A stretch of DNA of 64,000 nucleotides from Cyclina sinensis (taxonomy: Eukaryota; Mollusca; Bivalvia; Venerida; Veneridae), in the NCBI GenBank assembly GCA_012932295.1, contig JAAONU010000001.1, positions 53,436,901 to 53,500,900 of the forward strand, read 5' to 3'. Under the pieces are notes generated by a model that searched no databases, was not told where the DNA came from, and worked only from the letters and a program-made list of their open reading frames with translations. Below are positions 12,591 through 23,509 of the stretch, one piece after another. The first letter of the stretch is position 1; each line of letters opens with the position of its first letter. Position numbers and translations under genes: made by a program.

Positions 12591-13380
12591 GAGTCAAGAC
12601 CTCACATTTGTTTAACATAATCAGTATAAAGCACAAGATTTTCAATGGTTTTGATAATACATCATTTTATTAAATCTTTAAACATGATCAATAAATGAAA
12701 AATTGGTATCAGTGATTTCAGGAATTATTTTGTCTAAAATTACATGATAAACATTTCTCTTTTTTTTTGCCTACGTGTTCAGAACAGTACATGAATTGAT
12801 ATCATTCCCTCATCATGCATGTGGTGGGGTAAACTCTTCGTCATGTTCTCTGACTGTTTCTTTGTCACAAAAAAAAATCTAGTCACAGATTTTCATTGGT
12901 TATTGTTACTGGATCAATTGTGATACAGTCAGTCAAATGCTAGTTAACCAGCTTTACGAAAAAGTTTACAATCATCGCCAAAACTTTTACTACTTTAACT
13001 TAGAAAGATGCGCAAAAAATTTCGTCTGTAACGTTTGAAACCACCTCGAAAATTCCTTCATTATTCTGTCTAAAATATATGTAGTTCACAGGTTTAGACA
13101 AATTTTAAACGGCTTTAACGTATTTATTCTCGAAGATATGAATCTGTACTCTTCAAAAATAGTTAGAAAAGTGGGACATGTTCCAAACAAGGTAGATGGC
13201 TCATATGAACATACCCATAAAATGATAATAAAATAAGAAAACAAGAAAAAAATTAAATTACGGCAATTAAGAGTTATATTCTGAATGTATAACATAAACA
13301 TATCGTATAACATAAAACTGCTACGACACTATCAAAATAGTCAAGCAGAATGATTGAAACAAAAGCATCGAACTCGCGGC

Positions 13381-13833
13381 TTGTGATCCTAAATTAAATT
13401 CTGAACAGTATCGAAGCTGCATTCGGTCAATGGCTTTGACAGAAGCTTCTTATGCCCAGCTTGGTTTATTAGCATTCAAAGATGAAGTAAATATTCATGA
13501 AAATCTGAACAAGAATCAGACATTTGTTGTTCCAGTGATGGGTTCAATAGATCCAACCAGATAGTTTACAACAGTCGGACCAGTACCCAGCAGAAGAATA
13601 AAGCTTCATTGTTACACCATGAAGAAAAATATATGAATACTAGTTAAAGGGGTAATGGCTCTAGAACATTTCAGGATTCATTTTTGAATACACTTTAGTG
13701 CCCTCTCAGATATTTTTTTATCACTTTTAAAGTCATTAATGAAACTATGATATCTAAAAGTTGCTTGTAAATTGTTCCATTCAGTATGTTTTTTCTGTCT
13801 TAGAATAAATCACGTGTTAAATCCAGCTGGAAG
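13381..13833 (+). pseudogene. Truncated, frameshifted copy of the glycosyltransferase 3' end
   Basis: Matches 3871-4324: the last ~73 codons, the stop region, the 3' UTR and the AATAAA of the CSGALNACT gene, in the same orientation, at about 96 percent identity over sampled bases. An inserted base in the GGTTCAAT-GA-CCAACC region shifts the frame and creates an early TAG, so it cannot encode the normal C-terminus. It starts abruptly at TTGTGATCCT, next to the end of duplicated copy A, and stops at CTGGAAG, where copy B begins. It ends 24 bases after its poly(A) signal, which would fit a 5'-truncated retrocopy, but no poly(A) tail is present. Confidence 0.93.
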
Positions 13834-16697
13834 GACAATGAAAAATATTCGGTTTTTTTATTTTTTTCTCAACAAATCCTTCGTCGCCATTTGAAAGTAA
13901 ATGCGACAAAAGTAGGTCCTTAAAGATTTACAATGCTGTGATATTATGGGGTCATGCTTCCCGGAAATAAACGAGGAGATATCTCGTGTGTATTTCAGGC
14001 AAACATATATTGGTATTATTGATACCTTCACGAGAAATTTAAGAAAAAAAAGAAGAAGTAGTTTCAATCCATTTCAAGTTTTGAATATGTTAACCGTCTT
14101 TGCGCTCAGAAGGGAGTGCTTTTGCTCTGTCAGCATATGAGGTCTGCTTTAAAATAGAATTATTTGTGGAAATTCTGAGAATTGCAAAGGGTCCTTTATA
14201 GCAATGAATTCCCTTTTAATTCATCAATTATCTAACTTATCTCGTCTGTTACTTATGTTTAGAGTCCAAAGCATCAGTTCGGAGTCTGTGGATATTATCA
14301 TGTTTTATTTACATTTATTACATTGACTGGTGCTATGGAAATCGCAAACACACATAGTGCTCAAGCTAAGATTTAAAAACAGCAGGATAAAGGGGCACTT
14401 GAAAGCATGAACACTAAGAAAGAGGGCAAACTGAGGTTTACTCATTTTCTGTTAAAGGGCACAGCAGAGTGCCAAACAGAAAAGCAGGGTGCACAATAAA
14501 AGGGACAGGGAGCTGCCTCCTGGTATTTTGACCAGCTGAAGCACTGCGCACATATCGGTATACAGTTGATTGACCGAGAGCGATGTTTTGGCAGCGGGAA
14601 ACAAGTGAAATGAAAATATTTAACCTTAAGCGGCTGAATGTGGCCTTACAGATTTGAGATTCAGTCTCATGACTACATCAGGATATACAATCACATATAT
14701 AATTAAACCAGGTAATAAAATAATTTTAAACTGAAATTTTTAAATGATTACACACATTTAGGCCCAGTTTAATGTCAGACTGTCTTAAATGGTAAAGTAA
14801 AGTAACTCTTCGAGTCATGATGGCGCTTTTGTTTACAAGCATTGTTCCCCTTGGTAAAAATGGTCTAGATTGATTTATCAGATAATGTGATACAGCTACT
14901 CACAAAATAGAAGAGAAAAAACGATTCATAGGCGTTGTTTTATTTTCAGCTACGTTTAGTTTACAGAACTGAGATTTCCAGGTAAAACTATTGTATCTCA
15001 TTATTTTACATGGTAGACTCTAGATCTAGTGTTTTTCAGTGACCTCTAGATCGGCATTTATTTTAAAATATAACTTGTATTGTTTAATTTGATTCTTTTT
15101 ATTCTACAAATAAAATCTTATAAAACGTACATATCAGTAGCTTCTTATAATATTATGTAATTTAGCGGTAAACATGAGTTTTGCATGTGAACATTGATTT
15201 ATCTTTTAAATATATTCCACTGATACAAACAGAAACACAATCCAACAGTAACTGTATATGTCTACGTTATGGCATGCTTAAAGCAAGCCGTTGTTTATTT
15301 CTGCAAGGTCGGCGTTTTATGATATCAAGGGAAACAACAACAAAAGTAGTAACGGTCATGACTATAGGAGTTAATTGACGAAGGGAGATAAAATAGTCAT
15401 GACTAATACATACTTTGTAAACAAAATTATGGTGGAAAACTTACATATTTTTTGTTTCATTAGTTAATTTTGTCTGTTATATTGTTGTTATTATGAATTC
15501 TTTTAATAATATATACTTTTACATTAAAAAATTGCATAAAAATTGATACTGTTAGTATATTTTAATTATTGTACACAAGTAATTTTTTCTCAATTTATTG
15601 CATTTATCAAACCGTTTTGAAGTTCTACATGAGATAATATATATACTCATACTAAATACCACATAGTTAAGACCTTACTCTTAGGGATCATTTCTATAGT
15701 AAGCGTCGCCAGGACGTCAGGTAAAACTGACGTGACCCAAAACCACGAGGACGAGAAAAAGCACTCCCTTCTGAGCGCGAAGCGATCAGGGGCTGTCACC
15801 CTCTGGGAGACTTGGCCCCTGTTATTGATGAACGTTCCTCTCCTCCCTAAGTGGGGAGTTGGAGGAAGGGGGTGCATTCTGAGTGGCTTTTGACAAATAT
15901 TAAATTTGTGAGTCAAGACCTCACATTTGTAAATCATCATCAGCTTAAAGCACAACATTTTCAATGATTTTCAACATGTATTACATTTTATAAAGTCTTT
16001 AATCATGATCAATAAATGAACAATTGTTATCAGTGATTTCAGAAATTATTTTGACTAAAATTACATGTTAAACTTTCATTTTTTTTTGCCTGCTTGATCA
16101 GAACTGTACATGAATTGATATCATCATGATCATTCCCTCATCATGAATGTGGTGGGGTAAACTCTTCGTCATGTTCTCTGTGTGTTTCTTTGTCACAAAA
16201 AAAATCTAGTCACTGATTTTCATTGGTTATTGTTACTGGATCAATTGTGTTACAGTCAGTCAAATGCTAGTTAAGCAGCTTTACGAAAATTTTTACAATC
16301 ATCGCCAAAACTTTTACTACTTTAACTAAGAAAGATGCGCAAAAACTTACGTCTGTAACGTATGAAACCACCTAGAAAATTCCTTCTTTATTCTGTATAA
16401 AATGTATGTAGTTCAAAGGTTTAGACAGATTTTAAACGGCATTAACGTATTTATTCTCGAAGATATGCATCTGTACTCTTGAAAAATAGTTAGAAAAGTG
16501 GGCAATGTTTCAAAGAAGATAGATGGCTCATATGAACATACCCATAAAATGATAATAGAATAAGAAAACAAGAAAAAAATCAAATTATGGCAATTAAGAG
16601 TTATATTCTGAATGTATATTCGCATAACATAAAACTGGTACGACACTATCAAAATAGTCAAGCAGAATGATTGAAACAAAAACATTGACCTCGCGGC
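13831..16697. repeat. Duplicated unit, copy B (about 2.87 kb)
   Basis: Second copy of 10557-13380, starting at AAGGACAATGAAAAATATTCG directly after the pseudogene fragment. Unlike copy A it carries, near 14098-14123, TTTGCGCTCAGAAGGGAGTGCTTTT-like sequence, the reverse complement of part of the GC-rich block. It continues past the point where copy A is cut, into the rest of a minus-strand SINE-like head (to about 16780). Confidence 0.9.
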
Positions 16698-16780
16698 TCC
16701 TGGAATACCAGTCCAGCACAATACAATTGGACCACTGGTCTACCGTCACTGGCGCAGCTGTCAAAGGTTGAGTATGGACT
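16682..16780 (-). mobile_element. Degenerate SINE head (tRNA-like) on the minus strand
   Basis: Read on the minus strand it contains GTGCTGGACTGGTATTCCAGG followed by a B-box-like GCCGCGAGGTC, closely resembling the head of the intact SINE at 16915 (GCGCTGGACTGGTAAACCAGG). In copy A only the B-box end survives (GCCGCGAGTTCGATGC at 13366-13380). The duplication breakpoint therefore lies inside this element. Its body does not match the other SINEs. Confidence 0.55.
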
Positions 16781-16914
16781 AATTGAGTGAGGTAGGTGTG
16801 CAATCAATCGTAACATTACTGTAGTAGTTAAAAACGTTGGTAATGCCTTATAAATCGCCACAATATGGTAATCTGGACGCATATAAAGGCATTTTCAAGT
16901 CGTGTATACACGAG

Positions 16915-17175
16915 AGGAGCGGATGTGCTCCAGTGGTAACGCGCTGGACTGGTAAACCAGGGGTCCCGATTTCGATCCCCCGCTCCTCCACTAACATTAC
17001 TAATAGTCTTTCGGATGAGACGTTAAACCGAAGTCCTATGAATTAGTGCTATACTCTGGAAGGGGATGCTTTCTGTATCTTGCACTACCCCCACAACATA
17101 CAATAACTTATCTCTTCAGGGTCGTCGATCATATGGGCAACCGGTTTCGACGATAAATAAGCTCAAATAAATAGA
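16915..17175 (+). mobile_element. tRNA-derived SINE with perfect target-site duplication
   Basis: A tRNA-like head (A box around TCCAGTGGTAACGCGCTGG, B box GGTCCCGATTTCGATCCCC) is followed by the central motif TCTTTCGGATGAGACGTTAA and a tail ending CAAATAAATAGA. The element is flanked on both sides by GTATACACGAG (16904-16914 and 17176-17186), a perfect 11-bp duplication, so the insertion is recent and was made by an L1-type endonuclease or similar. The central motif resembles the conserved core I associate with MetaSINEs of marine invertebrates; a Repbase comparison would confirm. Confidence 0.9.
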
Positions 17176-17186
17176 GTATACACGAG

Positions 17187-19480
17187 TGACTTTCATGTTT
17201 TATATAATTATATATTAACTATTATTTTCATTTTTAAGAACTTAGTTGAATTGTTACGCCTACATAGGAAGTATTTATGCAGGTGTAATCAAATGTCTAA
17301 TGACGCACCATGAAATTAAACTTTCTAATCTTCTTAATCTAGGCCTGCTTACTAAATATAAGACTTCATAATTGGTAATGCTATTCATACTATTACAGGT
17401 GATATAAGATTTATTTTCAATATTAGGTAAGTCTTTTTGTATTTACTTGTGGTATGGGCAGGGGAACGGTTTTTAGGGGTAAGTTTGCATTCATTTGTAT
17501 TCCATCGCCTTCATTGTCTATTACCTAGCTTGGCGTTAAAGTAAAAGTAAGCCAAAGTTACTATGCTATCTAAAATACTTTCATATTCAAATAATTGTCC
17601 CAGAAATTGTGAAAAATTGAAGTTATTTTTAAATTAATTTTGGACATTTTTATTAGCAAGTGGCTTCTTCCGCTTTTGGTAATGCTATCATAGGTCAGAA
17701 TAAGTTTGTCACTAGACCTAAGTTTCCGCTGTACAGTCAAATAAATGCATGTATGTTTGCTCTGTAATGTAAACTTGGTCGAACTGCTTTGAAATATTTG
17801 AATATATATCAGTTTATTTGTACGAATCTTACTCTCTCGCTGAAATCTGCCCATGAGTTAAAGCTGAAAAGTGTTTTGACACTTTACTCCCACCGCTATA
17901 GTTTTTCTTCATAAAAAATGAAAACAGTCATCGGTTATAGATTATTTTACTTAAGTCCAAAGAAACGGCTATTTGGTGACCTCTGCAGGGGTGGATCCAG
18001 GATTTCAGGTTAGGGGAGGTGGGGCGTAATATTTTGGCTGAATTAGGGCCCGTTTTCTGCAGTGTCACAGTGCATAATAAGTACAAATTGTATACGCATA
18101 CTATGCAATATGCAAAGCTGGATAAACCACAGGTATATATCATACCAGGGTCAGTAAGCATCAGAATTGAATGATATTTCATTTTCGTGTGTCTACTTTA
18201 ACACCTATGGTCGGGGCTGTGGGGGAGGGGTGGAAATCCGCCAGACTGATATAACGAACAATTGAATAATTGTCCCTGGTAAATAATTCATACATAAAAA
18301 TACTTGTCAAACCCAACGCAGTTATTTCCGCTATCGTATCGGTAAAATGTTAACTTAACTCTAAGGGAATTAACCATTGTATTGAGGCTAAAAACTTGTA
18401 GTCTTTGTGACAAGAATGCCAAACAGCACGCAACTTTGTGGAGTTTGCAAAAAATCTTTCTGAAACCTAGATTTTTTTTAACCACGTTGAGTTACTTTCC
18501 CTATACTACCGTCATAATGTTTAGGTATGAGCTGTCTTAAAAATGTTATTATTTTCCCCAGTCTTTTAATATTACGATCAAATCTTATTACTTTTAGATA
18601 TATTGATATTGTAAAATGAAATAAAGGATCAACTAGAAAACCTTAATATTTTGTTTATTTGCTTGCAAGGAAACATGTTACTGCCATGGTGGCGGTGATA
18701 GCTTTACTGTAAGGGAAGCAACTACCGCGTGGAGAAAAGAAGTTTTCTCTTCAAACTTTTAGGAAGTATACTTGAAGAACAATTCAATCAACATTCAAAT
18801 ACTAGCAGTCCATACAGAAAGAAATTTATTTTATGCCTACCAATGAAATATAGGGAAATATCAGTTAGATAAAAGTGATAATCCACTGTTTTGAATCAGT
18901 GAAATTACCATTTTGATAATACCCTGTTTGTGCCGGAACTACTGCTTGATGAAACTTCAGGAATTTCCCCACCACGTAAATACAAGAGAATCCGCTGTAT
19001 TTCAGACTGTGACAGCGAGTGAAATTTATTTACCTTGTTAAATCCAATTATAATATTGAATTCCTGAGCCTAACTAGTTGTGAACAATGATGAAATTCGC
19101 GATAAATTATTTAAAATGTCTGATTTGTTTACATAACTCACATGGACAATATCCAATATGGCCGACTTTCAACTCAATTGATTGAATATTACTCGGTATT
19201 AATCCGCTTTTATAATTAAAGTATGTATGGCTAAAATTCAATAGATATTGATAAACTGTGTAGAGAAAAATAAATGTTATTTGATGAAAGTGTATTCAGT
19301 TTATTTCAGCAGAAGTAAAGTTATCATATGTATTGGAGATTGTCTGCACTTTTTTTGTGCGGAGTAACCAAAGTACGCATTAACTGATTTGGGGCTCACC
19401 ATGGGGAATTAATTGAAGTCCCTGATTACAAATGTCATAAAATACCCATTTTTGACGTGTTGGCATAAAATAAAAAGAAA
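17187..19480. other. Intergenic DNA, no gene seen
   Basis: AT-rich sequence without convincing exons. Around 17985-18035 there is GGGGTGGATCCAGGATTTCAG followed by a G-rich run, a phrase that recurs in many animal repeat families, so a relic repeat is possible. Nothing else is supported. Confidence 0.4.
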
Positions 19481-19481
19481 A

Positions 19482-19602
19482 TTTGTTTGTTTTTAGTGGA
19501 AGATGGTAATTTATTTCATCTCGTGAACACCATATGTTGATATTTTCACTCGTGGCTGCGCCTCGATGAAAATAATTCTCATCTTCTACAAAAACAAACA
19601 AA
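19482..19602. repeat. Short inverted-repeat element (about 120 bp)
   Basis: Left arm TTTGTTTGTTTTTAGTGG-AAGATG at 19482-19505 and right arm CATCTTCTACAAAAACAAAC-AAA at 19580-19602 are complementary apart from two or three positions. The interior has CATCTCGTGAA and TTTTCACTCGTGGC. A related sequence without a clear right arm lies at about 40414-40490 (ATTTGTTTGTTTTTCGTGAA, TCTCATCGAGAAG), so this is probably a dispersed foldback family. Confidence 0.55.
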
Positions 19603-22600
19603 TATCCTCTATGTAATGGTCGTAACCGCTGTGTGAAATTTGAATAAATCTAGTCTTTTTGACCAAAAAATTGTATTAAAACTTAAAAGTCAGAAATTTT
19701 CCCTTCAAACGTTTACGTAATTTACTTGTTATAAACTCCCAAAATGCTGGCAGTCAACACAGTTCTAATTTTGCACCTGATGTTAAAAGAAAGGTGTATG
19801 CTTCAAACTCCACATATAGTCCTCCTTGTTGTATCAGTGACAATAACTGTACTGTAATGGAAATGACCACTCGAAGTATTCTTTGTGTGACTGTGTGATA
19901 TTAAGTGCTACTTACAACAATATACTCGATCACAGAGATATTTTTGATGACCTCGATAGATTAATTTGTCGAAATTTATTGTAATTGAGACCCCTGTTTT
20001 CTAAAGTTAATTTTCATGGCATTCAAATTTATACAATTACCCTTTCGCTCTTAAGGTCATCTTGATACTAGCATATGGTGCCTATTAAAGCCTCAATGTT
20101 CAAGTTAAATAATCTTGGACTATTCGATGTGTATTTTTATTTGTTTTTATTGAAAGACGAATGAAAAGCCTTTAAGAAGTTATTTTTTCTCATTTTTATG
20201 CCAGAAGAACATGTTTACTAAGGGTCTGTAAAATTTAATAATTTTCTTCACTTTACATTTAGAAAATTTGAGCATTTTTAGTATATATGAAAGAAAATTG
20301 AGACAGTTTTTAAAGCCTTAGCTATAGCGGAAAATATAATTTAGTGATATACTAAACAAAATTATCATTGACGTTTGAGCAAAGATTCGATTTAATGGTA
20401 CCTTAATAATTGAGGAGATCTTTTATTTTTTTAAGTTGAAATTATTTAACCTACTTAAACGTAGTTTTCATTTTATATAAAACTATTTAAATTTCAAATA
20501 GCATAAAATAACATTCCTCAAGAAAAAGTTCAAAAGATTAATAGAGAGCAAAGAAAATACGTTAAAATGGGATATATCTAAAACCTATGATCTCAAAAAC
20601 TAACAAAAAAGTTCAAAGATTAAGCAGTGACATTAGCAGAGAGAATATTCAAGCCTTAATGAGCCATTGAATAACACTTAACTTTTGAAGTTTTTCTCTT
20701 GAGGGTTGGAAATAAAACCAGAAAAAAACCGTTTCGAAATGAAGAAGGTAAATAATTAGCTAATTATCCTCTTGATAAAGTAATTTTGATATTAGATTTT
20801 ATTATTGACTGAATAGTTTGAAAAATGAGTTTAAATTTGTTTTTTGTGTTTAAAATGACGAAGATGCCTGGCGGTCCAGATAAATCCTGTAAACACAGTG
20901 AATGTTCAGAAATCGTGTAAATTCGTTTCATAAGTAATAAAGACTTCATTCATTTCTAAGACGGATATAAATGTAAATATACCTTCTTATACAGTAATAA
21001 GCTAATGATTTGAATGGGTCATTCAAAGAAAATTTTAAGCACATGTATATTTAACTTTATAGATCGGAAGGTTTTGTTTTCAAAAGGAACTTATTAAAGC
21101 AAATAGATTTTTTTCCAGAGCACACATCGGTATACTTTGAGAACATAAAATTAATCAGAAATTCATTTGGTTGAATATCTGAATTTTTATTTTAATGATA
21201 AGATTTCTTCTGTGGTTCTAAATTTAAACTCCGTTTTTTCCCTGAAAGGGGTTCTTAGTTCTATAGGGAATAGAAAACACTGGAAGAAGCTAGCATTCAA
21301 AAAATAAATCTTCACTTATTTCAAATCGTCCGATATCGTGTAAGATATTATAGCGTACATTGCCAAAGAACTAAACTGCCAACAGTTCCTGTATTTTGAA
21401 AAGTTATATAGATGGAACAAAGATTTCCTAGCTCCTTTCTTGCATTTATAGAGGCTTTATTTTTCTTTCAACGTGACCATAGAACAGTGCTTTCTTTGCT
21501 TTGAACACTTCACCGTACCCCGCATGTTGGCTCATTTAATAAATATTTCAGGGCATTCCATCCAGTTTTATTTGTGATACCAATAACTCTGTGATCTTTG
21601 AAGCACACAATTTCGTACTGTAAAATATCTACACATCTGAAATGATAAGTACAAAAACACGGTCAACAAGAAATTTCATTTCAAGGGCTCTGATATTTTT
21701 CGGTTACAAATCACCCATACGTCATCGATGACACAAATTCCAAAGTAACAACCCGTTGCCCAAAATCGCAAGTGACAAAATAGATTATTCTACGTATACC
21801 AAATGTAATTTATCAGTCGAGAACAGTTTTGTCAAAATATGACGTAAGGTAGCAGATTGAAAGCCAGTTTAGTCATAACAGATGCTTAGGTCTACATTAT
21901 TCTGGGTACATGAATTTCATGAAATCAAATTAAAATTCAGTAAGAAACATGTAATTTGCATCGAAAATGTATGTTCTCCGTTCAGAACGTAAGGAATTTT
22001 GCACTGATGATGCTTCAGATTTAGCCGGGAATTCAAGATTATTTTGAAAGTCAAGATACTATCGGCTTTCCATAGACTTGCTATCAATCCCCCACCCCCT
22101 ACCCTAATACCCTTCCCCTTCCACAGGTAACGCCTAGACGATTGCTTTGCCATATACATGATCAGAAAGTTGTGTTCATATACGACGATCAAAAGCCTTT
22201 CGAAACTTTCTGGTACCAAGAATATGGATGAGTCGCGCCATAATTGTATGCATAACCAATTGTTTGTAGGTACAAAGGCAAGATGATGTTGCGTAAAATA
22301 ACATGAACGATTTTCTGTGTCGTTTGTCAAATGTAATGACGTCTTCATGGAAGGTAACAGGTGTTAAAAAGTGATGCTATATGAGTATTACTGACAAAAT
22401 CTTTAAATTTTCAGTGTTATTAAAATCTTGCATAGTCAGCTTTACTATAGGTGCCAAACGTCAGTGCCACAGTACAACGAATGCATGTATAATATATACA
22501 AAGTATTTTAGAGTTTTGAAGAAAATGTGTTAATTTACTTTTACTATATGAGCATATTAAGCGAATTGAAGACATTTTCTACAACATTGAATCTTAAAGC

Positions 22601-23509
22601 GTGTAATTTACTTACTAAAAGGTTGACGTGTACTATTTACTTACTGATAATGTTCGAATTCGTTCATTCAAGTACAGTTTTACTGATTAAAGTGACATCT
22701 GAAATCTTTTGTTTTAGTACTACTGGCGTGAACCTAAGAATGTATAAATCAATACCTTTAATCTCATGTCACCAGGTGTAGTTTTAATCTATACTAAATA
22801 ATTCTGCAATTAGAAATTTGTCTCTGTTATTGTCTCTGGTTATAACAATGTAACACTTTTACTTGAAATGAATGTTATCTTATGATAGATAGTGATCAAA
22901 GGCAATTAGTAAGACCTATATACGTAAATTCTTTTCCTAGTATTACGACGCTGTATTGTTTGATTAAGCAAGACAGCAATACAATTTCGTTTGAAAGAAA
23001 ATAAAAAAGTGTGGCTTATTGTTGAAGTTTGCCACTAACCGTAGGTTTTTACAATTGTTGACCTTGTATGATTGTTTCAGACAATAGGGCATTGTTCTGT
23101 TAATTGTAAAAAACTGAATAAAGAGTTGTGACAAATAGAAAACTAGTGGACCAAGGTGGTTGACATTCTCTATGACCCCACTGTCTCTTTGTAGATTTCT
23201 CGTAGAAAAGAAATTTGCTGTTTCTCTGTGCCTGGCAGTCAACCTATGTCGCCTAGTTGCTGTTACATTATTACTTGAATTCGATGCGAAAAGTATTGTG
23301 TATAGTTATGTACGTTGTATCCTTGTATGATGAACTCTTCTCCAGTGACAGTTGACTGATTGTAGCGTTCTGACATGTGTCCGTGCTTGCAGACGATATT
23401 TCTATCAAAGACAGTTTTAATGACGCTGAAAAGATTTCGAAAATAAAACGTGACTTCTTTAATTCTAAAAATAATCAAGGTACATAATTATTGTGTTTTA
23501 ATGAACCAT
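19603..23509. other. Intergenic DNA, no gene seen
   Basis: About 3.9 kb of AT-rich sequence. The longest open frame (minus strand, 21917-22348) has no recognisable motif and low-complexity stretches. No intact repeat, RNA gene or splice-supported exon was identified. Confidence 0.4.

Larger units (their letters stand above)
10557..13380. repeat. Duplicated unit, copy A (about 2.8 kb)
   Basis: Aligns collinearly with 13831-16697 in the same orientation. It begins at GGACAATGAAAAA and ends inside a minus-strand SINE-like tRNA head (GAACTCGCGGC). Sampled stretches differ by roughly 1-12 percent, and the divergence is patchy. No coding gene is recognised inside; the small open frames are not family-like. 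Two blocks are much better conserved than their surroundings (listed separately). Confidence 0.9.

Noticed and set aside
12340..12645. Minus-strand 101-codon ORF (and its twin at 15647-15964)
   Set aside because: Conservation is explained by the duplication, the frame's ends differ between copies, and no motif or splice context is convincing.
16915..16995. Functional tRNA gene
   Set aside because: A and B boxes are present, but the sequence continues into a SINE body, recurs on the other strand at 41137, and is flanked by a target-site duplication.
16837..17046. 69-codon plus-strand ORF
   Set aside because: It crosses the target site and the tRNA-like head of the SINE.
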